64,000 bases of DNA from Oscheius onirici (lineage: Eukaryota > Nematoda > Chromadorea > Rhabditida > Rhabditidae). How positions within the stretch are numbered: the stretch's first letter is position 1; every line of letters begins with the position of its first letter. The notes under the pieces are model-generated. The model was not told the origin of the DNA, searched no databases, and saw only the letters and a program-made list of their open reading frames with translations. The position numbers and the translations under genes are program-made. The stretch covers positions 3,162,064 through 3,226,063 of the forward strand of contig OW051468.1 in NCBI GenBank assembly GCA_932521025.1, written 5' to 3'. Positions 1 through 11,462 of the stretch are shown here, in pieces.

Positions 1-228
1 CTGAAACCTTCGAGACGAGTCTTTCGGTAGAGAGTCGAAAGCGGAGACTTTTCTCTGAAAATCTTTGAAGGATGTCCTATCTTCTGCAAGAGCACCATGT
101 TATGCTAAAAAGCTGCATTTTCCACACAGAAAAAAGAAAGACGGAAGTTTATTTGCCCTAAAGACATTCCAACTGCTGCGGAGATCTAAAGCAGACTCCA
201 TCAGCATATTCAGGCCACCAATCCGTTG

Positions 229-411
229 ATGTTTCTTTTTCTTACCATACTGTTACAAAAAAAAACAATAATTGCAGTGCAAGCTCTCTCCTACGACTGT
301 CGCCTGCAGCTCCATCGGACAGTCCGTAGTTACGGCACGCCGCTTCTGCTAGTCGCCAATCTCGTGCTCTTTGTCATTGTTCTGTACATGTTCAAAATCA
401 TCGTCTGGTAG
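229..411 (+). CDS. C-terminal exon of a small single-pass membrane protein (partial)
   Basis: The open frame ends at a TAG at 409-411. A splice acceptor (attgcag) lies at 271-277, so the real exon is probably 278-411, with earlier exons before it or outside the window. The visible peptide is about 44 residues: a basic stretch (CRLQLHRTVRSYG) followed by a hydrophobic segment (LLLVANLVLFVIVLYMF) and a short KIIVW tail. This looks like a single membrane span near the C-terminus. A poly(A) signal follows 40 bp after the stop, which supports a genuine 3' end. I do not recognise the family. The ATG at 229 is in frame but sits before the acceptor and is probably intronic. Confidence 0.4.
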   Translation: MFLFLTILLQKKTIIAVQALSYDCRLQLHRTVRSYGTPLLLVANLVLFVIVLYMFKIIVW

Positions 412-450
412 ATTGCCTCTCTTCAATCTTTATTTCTCAATATCAGAATT

Positions 451-456
451 AATAAA
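451..456 (+). terminator. Poly(A) signal AATAAA
   Basis: Canonical AATAAA 40 bp after the TAG at 409-411. It probably serves the small membrane-protein gene at the window start. Confidence 0.5.
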
Positions 457-841
457 TTATATCAAACTGGGCTGAAGGAACTGTGTGAGTGCTGTGCCTT
501 TTCTACAGGTCTGTTAGGAACCGGTTGGATGCACAACCGTGTGGAAACCAAAAGATATGGAAAGTTATGCTACACAATTTTCAGACGACGGGGAAAGCGC
601 TGGATTCGAACCGGGCTGTGTTTTTAAGATTGTATGATCAATATCTTGTTTTTCGCTAGATAACGAGACAAACCCCCACAATTTCTTAGAGGATGGACCG
701 TATATGAGAGTGCCGTGTGTGTGAGTTTCACTAGAAAGAGACAAAAGTAGAGACGAGATAGCTTTGTATATAAGCGATAAAGATATACGCGAGAGAGAAG
801 TCACAATCGGAGGAGGCGCGAAGCGAGAAAATAAACGGATT
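457..841. other. Intergenic, 3' flank of sur-6
   Basis: No convincing coding sequence. A ggattcgaacc stretch near 600-612 resembles a tRNA B-box, but no cloverleaf can be built around it. The rest is the 3' flank of the minus-strand sur-6 gene. Confidence 0.5.
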
Positions 842-3800
842 TTAGTTGTCACTGAAGATGTAGAGATTGTTCGTGGCGGCCAGGGCGATGATGTTCTCCT
901 GCGGATGCCATGCTGTGTGCAGAATTTTCTTGTTGAAGTCCATCGCGTCCGGAGCCAACTCAGTCTCGTCGTCTTGGCCGCGACCCGTCACCTCAAATAA
1001 TTTCGGCTATTTTGGGGTTAAAATTGTTTGTGAAAATAATGAAGAAGAAAAAAAACTTTAAATCTTGAAGACTTACATCTCGTTTTCTGGTCTTTCCACC
1101 TGTGGCAATTTTTCTCGTGCGCAGCGACGTGTGCGGCTCTTGTGGTCTTGCCTCCCACGTCTTCGGCTCCGCATTTCCTCGGGAATAGGTACGGAACAGA
1201 TTGTGGTACGAGCCGGTCAGAATGTGTCTGGAAAAGCCAAAATGATGGTGATAATTTTGTTGCAGATTGTCTGCCTAACGTTTTGCCGAACTATACAGTT
1301 CTTGAATGCTGTTCGTTCAACCCAAAAGGATTGGATACTCAGCGGAGATTATGCCAGTTTTACCCGAACATTGCGTTATAAAACGGCCGCTAGGTCCAGC
1401 AAGACACTGAACAGACTATAGCGCTACAACTAGTTTTATACGCTCAGGACGAAATTATCGAAAACGAGAAATTCAAATTTTTCGAATCTTGCAAATTTTT
1501 TCAATAATTCCGAAATAAATTCTGAAACTCACTTATCGTCTCCGCTCCATCCGCACTCGAATTTGTCGAAAATAGAGTCGTTCTCGTAGAGAGCACATAA
1601 TTTTGTCCTGAGATGATCGTGAACGGGATACGTCTCCACCGGTCTGCTCTCCATGTTCAGATCCCAAACCTGAAGATATTTTGTCCATAAAGGCAAGAAC
1701 AATAGTTACCTTGACAGTGAGGTAGTCCCTAGTAAGTAAATAGCGTCCGTTGTGCGAAAACTTGATGTCCGAGACGCTGGCGATGATTTCTGAGAAGAAG
1801 GAGCGCGAATTCGGGTCCTCGGCTTCCTCGTAGATTTTCGCGTGGGCGTCACAGAGTGCACGATCCCGCATGTCGCAGAGACGAATAGAGCCCTTGCTGG
1901 ACGAGTAGACGAACCAATTACATTGATCCGGATGGAATTCGGCCGCCGTGATCACTTCCGTGAGCTCCTCCATATTCGAAGGCTTGATATCGACAATATC
2001 TGGAAGTTGAGGGATGAAATCAAGGAAGGGTGGAAAACTTACTGAAAGACTCGTTGGTGATTTCGTGGTGCCACAAATTGATGCGCAGGTCGTCGGCTGA
2101 GAGGAACGTCTCCTGAAAATGAACAAATTAGTTCATTTGAGCTAATAGGGAAATAGAAAGATTGTGGCTAATAATAAAAATCTCTTCAAGGGCAAATAGA
2201 TTTAGATTTATTTCACGATGATCATGTATTTTATACATGTCGCGACATGCTAGCTCTCCAAATGTCGGGACTTGTCCTAGCAACTCTCGGCCAAACTTCT
2301 CCCATCGAATCTACTAAATTGCTTCTCCATCTAGCCTTTGGTCTCCCAGCCATTCTTCTTCGTATCCACGGCCTCTATTCGACGATGAGTTTTGTCCATC
2401 TGTCATCTGGCATATTTGCTACTTTTCTAGCCCAGTTCCACTTCCTTATAGCGAATTATTTTCTTATGTCGGGTAGTTTGACCGTCCCTTCTAGCCATTC
2501 GTTGGTTCTTCTGTCCAGTATAGTTACTCCTCCCATTTTCCGCTGTGCCGCCTTCAACCTTGTCAGGTCGGATTGTCGTGCAGGCCAGGTTTTTGAGGCA
2601 TAGAGCAGGCATGGTTCTACACACGTCCTATACAGACTCCTCTTTTGGCCAAGGGGGATTCTTCGGCTCGTAAACATCTGGTGGAATTTATTGAAGGCAC
2701 CCCAACCAGATCGGATTCTGCGGCCTACTTCTAGCATGTTGTTCCTGTCGAACGAGACCCTGGTTCCAAGGTAGATGTACTCCCGACAGTATGGTATTAC
2801 TTCTCCGTTGACAGAAATTGGTACGTGATCACAATTGGTCATCAGTTTGGTCTTCTGACAGTTCAAGGTTAACCCAGCAGCAGGAAGCCGGGATCGATAA
2901 AGTTGCTGATAGAATTCCTTGAAAACAGCTCGAACATCTTCTGGTCTGGACGTAATTCCTCCGTTTCCATCAGATAGTTGCGTAAGGACGTTTTTTGAGA
3001 CTGTGTTCTCTCGAAGCGCTTTCTGCAGACTACGTCCGGTCTGGATTGCCTCCCTCATACACATGTAGTGCTTGACTTTTAGATCTTCTTTTAGAGACTC
3101 TCGCAAAATCCGGTTCACAATACTGAATTCGACACGATTGTTTCGTGTTGCGGGCCGGCTTTGAAGCTGGTGTATCTTCTTGAAAAGATCTTGTGTCCTT
3201 TGAGAGACGTTTTCGGTCCTCGGCACAGGGATGGAGGCAATTTCGGCAGAGTTGAGGAGGAGTTCGCGAAGTTCGTAGTAAGTTTCCACATTTGTTTGTT
3301 GGAACATATCATCAGTGACGTATCGGAACGGTGGTCTGCTTACACGCGTGTTCTGTCTTTGCGGCCGATGAGGATAAAATTTGCTGGTAGGTAATCTCAA
3401 CTTTCCAAGTAGAAGACGGTGCTCGGTATTGAAATTCAGCCTTCCGATAATGTCCGTGTCCGTGAACAAATTTGGTTGGGCAAATACAATTCAGAAACTA
3501 CATACTTTTTGTAACACCAAACTGTATGAACCTTTTTCAAAACATTTCCAAAAGCAAGCTATTGGAAACGAGCTCTAACTGACAGTGAACGAATTTCTGC
3601 ACACCAAATTACTTTCAGCTGAATGCCATGTCGTTTTCGCATAGTATCTTTTTCCCTTGTATTACTGTCCCTCAAAATGGGAAGAACAGATACGTCATCT
3701 CTTCCGTACGCCATCGATCTGTATTCATTTTGCTTACGGCACGACATCTCTCGTCGCGAAGAAGACTGTATTAGCAAAATAAATCTACCTGATCAGAATT

Positions 3801-5264
3801 GACGCTGATGCTGTTGACGTGGTAGGTGTGAGCATTTCCGTAGACTCTACGCGGACTGGCCTCCACAATCAGCTCCATTGGCACTATAGACGGAATTTGA
3901 AGTTGCCCGGTGAATCGACCACGGTCATGTCGCGGAATATTCCAGGCGTCCTCGGCTACTTTCCTCTCACGCTCGCTAATTTTCCACAGCTTCACCGTTT
4001 TATCTGAAATATTTTTTAGAATGAAAATAATAGGAAAAAAACAAACCATTAGTAGAGAGAATAAAATTTGCTGCATTCTTCTTTTTGAGCCATTTAATCT
4101 GATTGATTTTCTCTTCAATTTCCAGCGATTTGAGATAGTCAAACTCGGGCTCGTGCGATTGGAACGTCGAATAAACATTATACTCCCTTGATCGGGCTCC
4201 ATTAACATATTTTCCCTGAAAAATAGTTATGTTCTTCAGAATCGGGAAAAATGGTCATCCCTCCCAAGAAATAATTACGGGGCAGAGATCAATAAAGCAG
4301 CGGAGATACTCTAATCCGAAGGACGGGACTTATTAATAGAGCTCTCTTGACGTTAGAAAGCGCCTAATTCAGCAGCAGTGCTGCCGACACCGAAAGGAGC
4401 CAACATTTTTGATGCGGATTATGAGCTAAGAGACGTCCTTTTTAGATGAGATCTGGGACAGGAATAGGGAAAGAGAAGGGGTCAGAGATTGAAGAACAAT
4501 GTGGGAGAAATGGGAGATTTTTGAGTTAAGAGAAAAATATCGGGGGATGGCTCGAATCTCCGCGGTTTTTCATAGCCTAGCTGCAAATTAGCTGCATACA
4601 TGTCCTGCCAATGTTGGATACTCAGTCAAGAAAGACGTCGATTGTGTGTTCTTTTTTGAACAGACTTCAAATGAGTATTTCGCATAAATTCTGGTTGATC
4701 AAGCTGAATTGGGAAGAAGACAGCAAAAGGAGGCTATTGGAAGGGCACACACGAAATTTGAGGGGTTTGCAGTGACATGGAACTCGAATGTTGTAATGAT
4801 CTAAGATACATAATTTATAGCTTGTAATTCGAAAAGATTCTGAAAAGAAAGATGTTAGGAGCAAAAAGTTTGGTCTTTTCAAGCTCAGGAGAAATCCTAC
4901 ACGCCTGCTAATTACTCTCATCTGTTGGCTTCATCTCGTCATTCTTTCGGGCTTCGGCGTATAGAACGGAGCCAAAAATAAGAGAGGAGAGACTTACACT
5001 CTGATCACGTTGAAAAATTACTACACGTCCTCCTTTATCACCGGTAGCGAGGTATTCACCGTCGTGGGAGAATTCAACACATGATATAATATCAGCTGAA
5101 GGATGAAATCGGTCAAAAATTCAATAAAAACTACTACCTTCAGTATGTGCATCGTCACCGTCAATGTTGCCCTTTACCTGGCTGAATTTCCACTCTATTC
5201 CTGGCTCGAGAGGCTCAGAAGTGTCCATAGATGTACCGGCTGGCTCGTCGACCTCCATTACCAT
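842..5264 (-). CDS. sur-6: PP2A regulatory subunit B55/PR55
   Basis: Encodes the WD40 B55 regulatory subunit that targets the PP2A catalytic core to substrates, acting in mitotic exit and Ras/MAPK signalling in nematodes. I can join nine exons in phase: 5264-5138, 5095-4998, 4215-4047, 4013-3789, 2112-2043, 1999-1710, 1669-1533, 1227-1077 and 991-842. The protein starts [10 protein letters not shown], continues through [12 protein letters not shown] and [20 protein letters not shown], and has the family hallmarks [37 protein letters not shown] and [18 protein letters not shown]. It ends [20 protein letters not shown] then LYIFSDN. Length, about 450 residues, matches the family. A splice acceptor (ttttcag) lies one base before the ATG, so the mRNA is probably trans-spliced or has a 5'UTR intron. 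The 1.7-kb intron 4 holds a LINE remnant. Confidence 0.93.
2230..3470 (-). mobile_element. Internally deleted RTE-type LINE inside a sur-6 intron
   Basis: Minus-strand reading gives reverse-transcriptase ORF pieces: an N-terminal linker region ending [18 protein letters not shown], then directly [14 protein letters not shown], followed by the C-terminal [27 protein letters not shown] and [20 protein letters not shown] regions. Further on, in another frame at about 2420-2240, lies the end of the ORF with the family signature [12 protein letters not shown]. The catalytic fingers/palm segment, including the ADD active site, is missing at a junction near 2880. The copy therefore cannot move itself. 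It lies in the same orientation as the host gene, wholly inside intron 4. RTE clade assignment is inferred from the C-terminal motif. Confidence 0.8.
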
Positions 5265-7473
5265 ACTGAAAAAGGCGGGAATTGTTGGAACGTCGAAAGG
5301 GGAAATTGGGTAAATGTAAGGAGAAAATCAATAACGGATAAAGCTGCAAGACTACAATGGTATTCGCGCTGGATTTGGATTACAAATTTGCAAGCATGAT
5401 TGATTTTGCATAATTCTGCCATTGAAAGATCAAAGCTATCAAAACCTATAAGATTAATCAGAACGAATCATGGCTATTTTAGTGTACAGATTTGTCTGGA
5501 ATGCAATTAAATACCGACATTCTTTTTCGATATGTTTAATTGTGAAACAACTAAAAACTACCTCTATTTGAAGAAAACCGGTGAAAAATCGTACACGTAA
5601 GGAAACCCTGCGCGGTGTGAGAGCCGGAAACTCCTGAAAATTGGAGAATTGCGATAAAAATAAAAAAGGGGAGAAGATAAGTGAGAGGAGAAATGTGTGT
5701 GGGCAAACACGTGAAGTCTCGGTGCGCAATAGAGGATAGGCGCGTCACCGGGAGGAGAGAAAGTAGCGAGAGCAGGAGCTGAGATGAGGAGCAGCGGCAC
5801 GGCTATCCAGCCGAGAGCGAGAGAGAAAAGGAGGGCAGATGTATATGAAGAGGATTAGCACTATAGGGAGACTGGGAAAGACAGCAGAAAACAGGCTCAG
5901 ACTAATGCAATTGGATTGAAGTTGGTGTTACTTTTGATAAAGGAGAAGAGAGATAGTCTGAACGTCTTTACGGCCCCAACGGACGCTTCAAGAAGGAGTA
6001 CCCAAATAAAATAAATAAATAGCCAAAACACGTATTTCTGATGCAGAAAAACGATTGTCAGATGGTCATCTTTTAAAACTGGAAAAATTCAAATCTAAAG
6101 CGTTTGGAAATCAAGCTACAGCAATTCCAAGCTCCTCACATCGTAAAAAAGGAAGAGGATAGAATGGGTAAATTTGCTTTTAGAGAAGAGAAGGATAAAT
6201 AGTTTCGTATGATTGCGGTCTGGCAGAAACTGGTGGAATCATGGTTAGAAAGTACAAAGAGTCGTTTGACTGGAAAAAACTTGTGAAAACTGGGTGGCAG
6301 ACTAATCAAAACGAGGCTATTATGTTGTCCTGGTTAAAGTAAACATGTACAGAAGATCGATTACTCGAGACTCTCTAAAAATCAACAATCGGTCTTTTTG
6401 CGAGAGCGACTGTTCGATAAACAGCGTCGGATTACAGCGACATTTACATTTTCCCATCGAGAGATAACTCGCAGCACTCGGAAGAAATGGGGAGCTCTGG
6501 AGGACAAAAACAACACGAAACACTCAAGAGAGGAGGAAGGGTTGGCGAAAGGACGGGAGTAATGCGCTGCTTGGCCGATAGAATAATAAAAAAAAGAAGC
6601 TGAATCATCGCTGAATTTTTGAAGCAGGATATTACTCACGACGGATATTTTGTAACAAACAAGCACGAAACTGAGGTAAAAGGTAATCTCTCTGGCCAAA
6701 GGAATGTGCAGAAGGGTATCAGTCAAATATGATCACCATTTTCATGAAGGGACAGGGCGAGACAAGTTGTGTGCACACAAAAGAAGCAAAGGGCAAACTT
6801 TTGAGAGTAAATGCGACGAAAATGGAGAGACCACAAAGGTATATAACAGTTCCAGCAAGTTTGGAGAATTCGAAAACAAAATGGCTGGTTTCTCACTCAT
6901 ATGTTCGTTGTTATCGTTCATATTCAACGAATCCTGTGAGAGCACAATTTTGACAGAAAAATAATGGATAAGATCGCGTCGATGCATTGGCAAACTTTGT
7001 TGCATGTTTACCTCGTTTCACATCCTTCCAGTCAAAACAGTAATCTGTTTTACAAGGAAAAGCAAGTAAATTTGCTAATGAATGCGAAAACCAGCGCGTT
7101 TGCAAGGAACGATTCGGAGACTTCAGCTTGCCAGTTGAGAACCAGGCTTTATGCAATTGTCTGCTCCTATCCTTGCCTTCCTCTTCATTCACTTTTCTTT
7201 TTTTCTTATTTCACTATTTTCTCGAGCAAAAATAGAAAAGAAATCGTTCTAGAGATTAGAAAAATCAAAGAACAGAAGGTTCCACAGTTGGAATCATTCA
7301 GCTTTTTAAGATCGCGCGCCTATCGCTCAGAGGAAGAGATCGTGTCGAGACCATGGTCCACAGTCCTTTAGACCGCAAATTCAAACGCATTCCTCTTGCG
7401 CGAGTTCTTGAAAAACGCACTGTCTGCTCATTTTTCTTTGTAAAACTTTCTGGGAATAGAGCGTAAGAAACAT
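5265..7473. other. Intergenic and sur-6 5' region, no gene seen
   Basis: About 2.2 kb upstream of sur-6 and downstream of the BTB gene. Open frames here are short, without splice-consistent extension or recognisable protein similarity. It presumably holds the sur-6 promoter. The purine-rich stretch about 5640-5900 has no clear structure. Confidence 0.5.
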
Positions 7474-7994
7474 TCATTGATAATCAGAAGGACATATTTC
7501 GACAGTATTCCGTCGATTAATCTTCCCTTTCAGCAGCAACTTCATCAGAGCTGCCAGCTTGAAGTACTGAAAAATTTCTCTCCTTTTTCGTCATAAAGTA
7601 CTCACTGTGGCCTCACGGTAGATAATAGTGCCCGTTATTCCATCGTCGGGAAAGATAATGGAGCCGTCACGATGAAAATTCAGAATGTGGTGGAAGAATT
7701 TAGGATCACGGTCGATAAAAACTGGATCAGATCCAGGGTAGAGTTCGGCCAGCTGAGTTTCTGTTCATGTTTGCCCCAAAATTGACTTGCCTTGTTCAAA
7801 AAACAGCCTGGATGTCGTTCCAGAGTGCTCTTTTTCGTCTGAAAGAATTTTCCACCCACATTGAAGGTGACAACACGGTCGGCTTCGAGCGAAACAATAG
7901 GTTGGGAAGACTCGTTGGAGCTAATTGAATCAAGAGCATAATCAGGGGCGGTTGCCATGCTAACTGAACCTTCGAGAAGAGAGTAGAAGGACAT
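7474..7994 (-). CDS. BTB/POZ (K+ channel T1-type) domain protein
   Basis: Three exons: 7994 to about 7792, then about 7750-7606, then about 7569-7474. The protein begins MSFYSLLEGSVSM. A BTB/T1 fold starts near residue 40 with the typical VTFNVGGKFFQTKKSTLERH, then PGCFLNK, LAELYPGSDPVFIDRDPKFF, HHILNFHRDGSIIFPDD and TYFKLAALMKLLL. No channel membrane segments follow, so this is a KCTD-like adaptor, a class that usually serves as a cullin-3 substrate receptor or oligomeric scaffold (family knowledge). The first intron must use a GC-AG boundary (AAG then gcaagt) to keep the reading frame. An acceptor (cgcaatcag) lies five bases before the ATG. With the upstream gene 172 bp away on the same strand, this is likely a downstream operon gene. 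Confidence 0.85.
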
Positions 7995-8166
7995 GTCGAC
8001 TGATTGCGAAGATGAGCCGGGGAGGAAGAAAATAACACCGGATATCTGGCCTAATGCAAAGGCTTACTAGAAAAGCTTTACCAAATAGAGACCTGCATTT
8101 ACAAATAGAGAACATTTTGCTCATACGTGAGTATAAACATTGGAAAATATTATAGCAATCGGCTTC

Positions 8167-9215
8167 TTACGCTCTGTCGGCACATCGGCGAGTTTTCTTC
8201 TGCTCCTCACGGGCCTGATCGTCAGCTTCGTCTGCCAGCCCGATGTACTTTTCGATCTTGTCCTCTTCGTCCAGTTCCAGTCGTTTCAAAGCCTCTTTTC
8301 TGCCCTTGACGGAGAGTTCTTCCATATGACGTTCCGCATCAGCATGTAAATTTTTCAGGCTGGCCATCAGCGCCTGTCGACAAGTCTTCTGCTCGTCCCA
8401 GTTGGCTCTGAACGCTTCCAGACGATGGTTTCTTTCCGTCGCCCGTCGGTTCAGCCATTCGGTACGCTCTTCGTTGCATTTGAAGCCGTGATATTGAATC
8501 GGGTATTTCGTCATAATCTGTCGTTGCTCCTGAAATCTGATCGTTTGGAACGTATAACAAAAAGATAAACTTTTGAAAGAAGAATGTACCTTTACTGATT
8601 CCAGCCTCCGTTCTGCTAATTCCAGTCGATGCTTCGCGATATCCTCCTGCGTTTTGTTTGCAACACTTTTGGGAATCTGAAACAATAGTTTGGAAGAGAC
8701 ACAACCTCAAAACTTACTGCAGCAGCAAGATTTTTGAGATTGCCATAGAATTTTTGTCGAAGGTCCGCCTAAAAGTGTTTGTGATCAAGCAAAACGAGAA
8801 AAATGCTTACGACAGTATCCAAAACGTCAGGAGTGAGATTCAGCTTTCTGTTACGGGTTGCAGCTCGTTTCCTCGCCTCCGCAGTCAGGTGAATCTTATA
8901 CGGTTGTTCTTCCTGCTGCTGCGGCCCGACGTCTTCCATCTGCACTTCCACGCTCTTTTCGCGTTTTTCCACGACTGGCATTCGTCGTGACGGTGGCTGG
9001 TAGGAAGAGCGACGGTACGGATGGTATGGAAGTGCTTGCTTAACGCCATATGTGTGAGGTTTCTGGGAGGTCTCTGGCTGAAAATTAACCGTATTTTGAT
9101 AAAGAAAGCAATTTACCCGGTAATAATGATTGGGTACATTAACCGGACCACCACGGAACTGTTCGGCTGGCAGAGGAGCGGAAGGAGGACGAATTATCGG
9201 CGGTCTCTGACTCAT
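8167..9215 (-). CDS. Proline-rich, coiled-coil protein of unknown function
   Basis: Five exons join in frame, starting at the ATG at 9213-9215, 15 bases after an acceptor (cattttag). The N-terminal half is Pro/Tyr/Arg-rich (MSQRPPIIRPPSAPLP, SYQPPSRRMPVVEKR). The C-terminal half, from about residue 110, is a charged helical region (IHLTAEARKRAATRNRKLNL, DIAKHRLELAERRLESVKEQ, HMEELSVKGRKEALKRLELD) ending QAREEQKKTRRCADRA. It is rich in Glu, Lys, Arg and Ala and probably coiled coil. I do not recognise the family. The stop codon overlaps a perfect donor (GC|gtaag) at 8170-8163, so the C-terminus may instead splice onward. The short spacing to the downstream BTB gene suggests an operon. Confidence 0.75.
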
Positions 9216-10060
9216 GTGACCTTGACAGCTAAAATGGGAGTTTTATAAGATTTTAAATAAATAAAAAGAGGAAGATTGAGATGAAAACGACCTAAACGAT
9301 GTGTAATCAAGAATACTGGCAAAGTGTTGGCGAAATGTACAAAAAATGAACAAGAAAGGGTGTTTTCAATGCTCAGTTTTTCAGCAGTTTACTGTGCTGA
9401 CCATCATGGGAAAAATATATAAATAACAGCAGCAAGATGAGATGAAAGGAACCATTTCGTCTAGTTGAGACGGTATTTTATTGTATGCACGGCATCTAGA
9501 TCTCTTCTCTTTGTAGATATAGAGGCGGTACTTTGTGTTTTTGCATTTAAAATGCCACAAAAACTGATTGAAATAATGAGAAAACAAATAATATGAGAAA
9601 CAAATGAAACAGCTGGATTCATGTGTGACCGTAACCCTACTACATATTAGCAGTCTTCTATTCTGGCGCAAAATCAAGTTTCTCCCAATTTTTTTTTGCA
9701 CAAGTGTGCAAAAATTGTCGTAACGCGCCGTGACAACAGCAAACTATATATAAATTCTTGTTAGCAATAAAGCGAGCTAAGTTTGCCTTTCTTATCGACT
9801 CCACAATCCTGTTATTTAATGGGACCTTTTCAATAGTCTCTGTGCCCTCGAATAAGACGCTTTCAACTTTGACCTACACCTTCGAAACAGAGACTTTTCC
9901 AAAGTACCCAACAGAATTTTATTCGGAACAAACTATTAGGGCAAACTTTTATTACTTTTCAAAAGTTTTAACAAACTTTTTTCACGAAAACAATAAATAG
10001 AAAAGTTTTCTACCAAAATACCATTACTTCAACTGACTAGCGAAGGACGTGGCGGCTCCT
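9216..10060. other. Intergenic, divergent promoter region
   Basis: Lies between the minus-strand coiled-coil gene and the plus-strand kinase gene. It is AT-rich with a TATA-like tatatataa near 9745-9753. No supported gene was found. Confidence 0.45.
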
Positions 10061-11029
10061 ATGGCTCCGACGACTACTCCTGAAGCAATTTCTGAAGGTA
10101 GTTTCCATTGTTTCTGAACTTTAAAAAAAAACTTAGAAATCTCGAAGACGACGGCTCGCGAGCGCTTCACCGACGAGGATCCGGACTTTTTGAGACTGAA
10201 GATGCGTCTACTGGAGAAGGCTGGCATCACGACTGGGACTCGTCTGGGCAGCGGAACGTTCAGCGTCGTGCTGCGGGCCGTCTGCCACGAAAGTCATCAG
10301 GCTGTGGCTCTCAAAGTGATCGACACGCGGGACGGTGGCGACTACATTCGACGTTTTCTGCCTAGAGAGAAGGAAATCGTCCGTCCACTGATCCATTCCA
10401 ACATTGTCCGAGTGTGGTCCATTGTCCACGACGGTCCGTTTGTAGTCTTCATCACTGAGTTGTGTGGCGGTGGGGATCTGCTGCAGAAGATTCTCAGTCT
10501 GACTCGAATCCCAGAACAGCAGTGCAAGGGCATGTTCCGTCAACTGGTAGCCGCTCTCGACTACCTCCAGTCTCTGAACATTATTCATCGCGACCTGAAA
10601 TGCGAAAACATCTTCCTCGAATCGAACGACAACCTGAAACTCGGAGATTTCGGCTTTGCCCGTGTCCTCAAGTCTGGAGACTTTTCCAACACATTCTGTG
10701 GATCTCGAGCCTATGTGGCGCCGGAAGTGTTGTCGGCCAAAGTCTACACAGGCCAAGCGACTGACATCTGGAGTGCCGGAATCGTCCTTTTCGTCATGTC
10801 TACCGGACTGATGCCCTTCGACGACCGCAATCCGCGACGAATGCTCCAGAAGCAGACGGCCCATTCCGTTCGTTTCCCTCGTAATGTGACGCTGTCGGCC
10901 GAGGTCAAGAAGCTCGTCATGGACATGCTGCATCCGATTCCGACCAGTCGACCGACTTGTCCCGAACTGGCGGCCAGCAGCTGGCTCCAAGGTGTGGATG
11001 CCGGTCCGAGAAGCACTCCCATCAACTGA
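10061..11029 (+). CDS. TSSK-like serine/threonine protein kinase
   Basis: Two exons, 10061-10097 and 10137-11029, with a 39-bp intron. The protein of about 309 residues is nearly all kinase domain: glycine loop LGSGTFSVV, VALKVI lysine, HRDLKCEN catalytic loop, DFGFARV, CGSRAYVAPEVL activation segment, and DIWSAGIVLFVMSTGLMPFD. All catalytic residues are present, so it should be active. The HRDLKCEN/DFGFARV/CGSRAY combination and small size fit the testis-specific kinase (TSSK) branch of the CAMK group, which in nematodes is expanded and often sperm-expressed (family knowledge; expression is inference). An in-frame stop at 10034 with no ATG between fixes the start. AATAAA at 11421 is a plausible 3' end. 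Confidence 0.88.
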
Positions 11030-11462
11030 CTCGACTGTACTGATCAATGAAGAACGACTTGCATTGTCATCCCACCTGTTTCTTGTTCTGTTGGGAGAGC
11101 TGGTAGTTCCTGGGACAGATACTTCTTTGAGTCCTGAACCTACAGAACTATTCTGTTCAGAAAAGTTCAAAACAGTACAAGGAATCAATTCGTGGCTCCT
11201 TCACTTCATTGCATCCATCTGACTCTCCCGGCCTTGTCCCAATGCTCTTTCCAGTAACTCCTAGTTCCTATTTGGGTTCTCGCTTCGCATCTACATCGAT
11301 ACCATTTATCTGGCCTTACCTTTTACTTGTACCTTTGTTTGAGATTTTGTCTTCAATTTATTTCTTCCAGAATTTGAACGTTTTACAAAAGTTTCCACAA
11401 CTTTAATTGTTTCGAAGTTCAATAAAAAACTCTGAAGTGGAAACTATTTTGAAGCTGCCGAG
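11030..11462. other. Probable 3'UTR of the TSSK-like kinase
   Basis: No coding sequence. Ends with AATAAA at 11421-11426, 37 bp before the next ATG. Confidence 0.45.
11421..11426 (+). terminator. Poly(A) signal AATAAA
   Basis: Probable poly(A) signal of the kinase gene. It lies only 37 bp before the next start codon, so the two genes are very tightly packed. Confidence 0.45.

Noticed and set aside
580-640. tRNA B-box-like ggattcgaacc
   Set aside because: No pairing acceptor or anticodon arms on either strand; at most a SINE scrap.
9758-10000. 80-codon plus-strand frame downstream of a TATA-like box
   Set aside because: AT-rich with no signal or motif; the frame stops before the kinase and no splice joins it.
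10208-11188. 326-codon open frame antisense to the TSSK-like kinase
   Set aside because: Mirror of the GC-rich kinase exon; no protein-like composition and no promoter or splice context.
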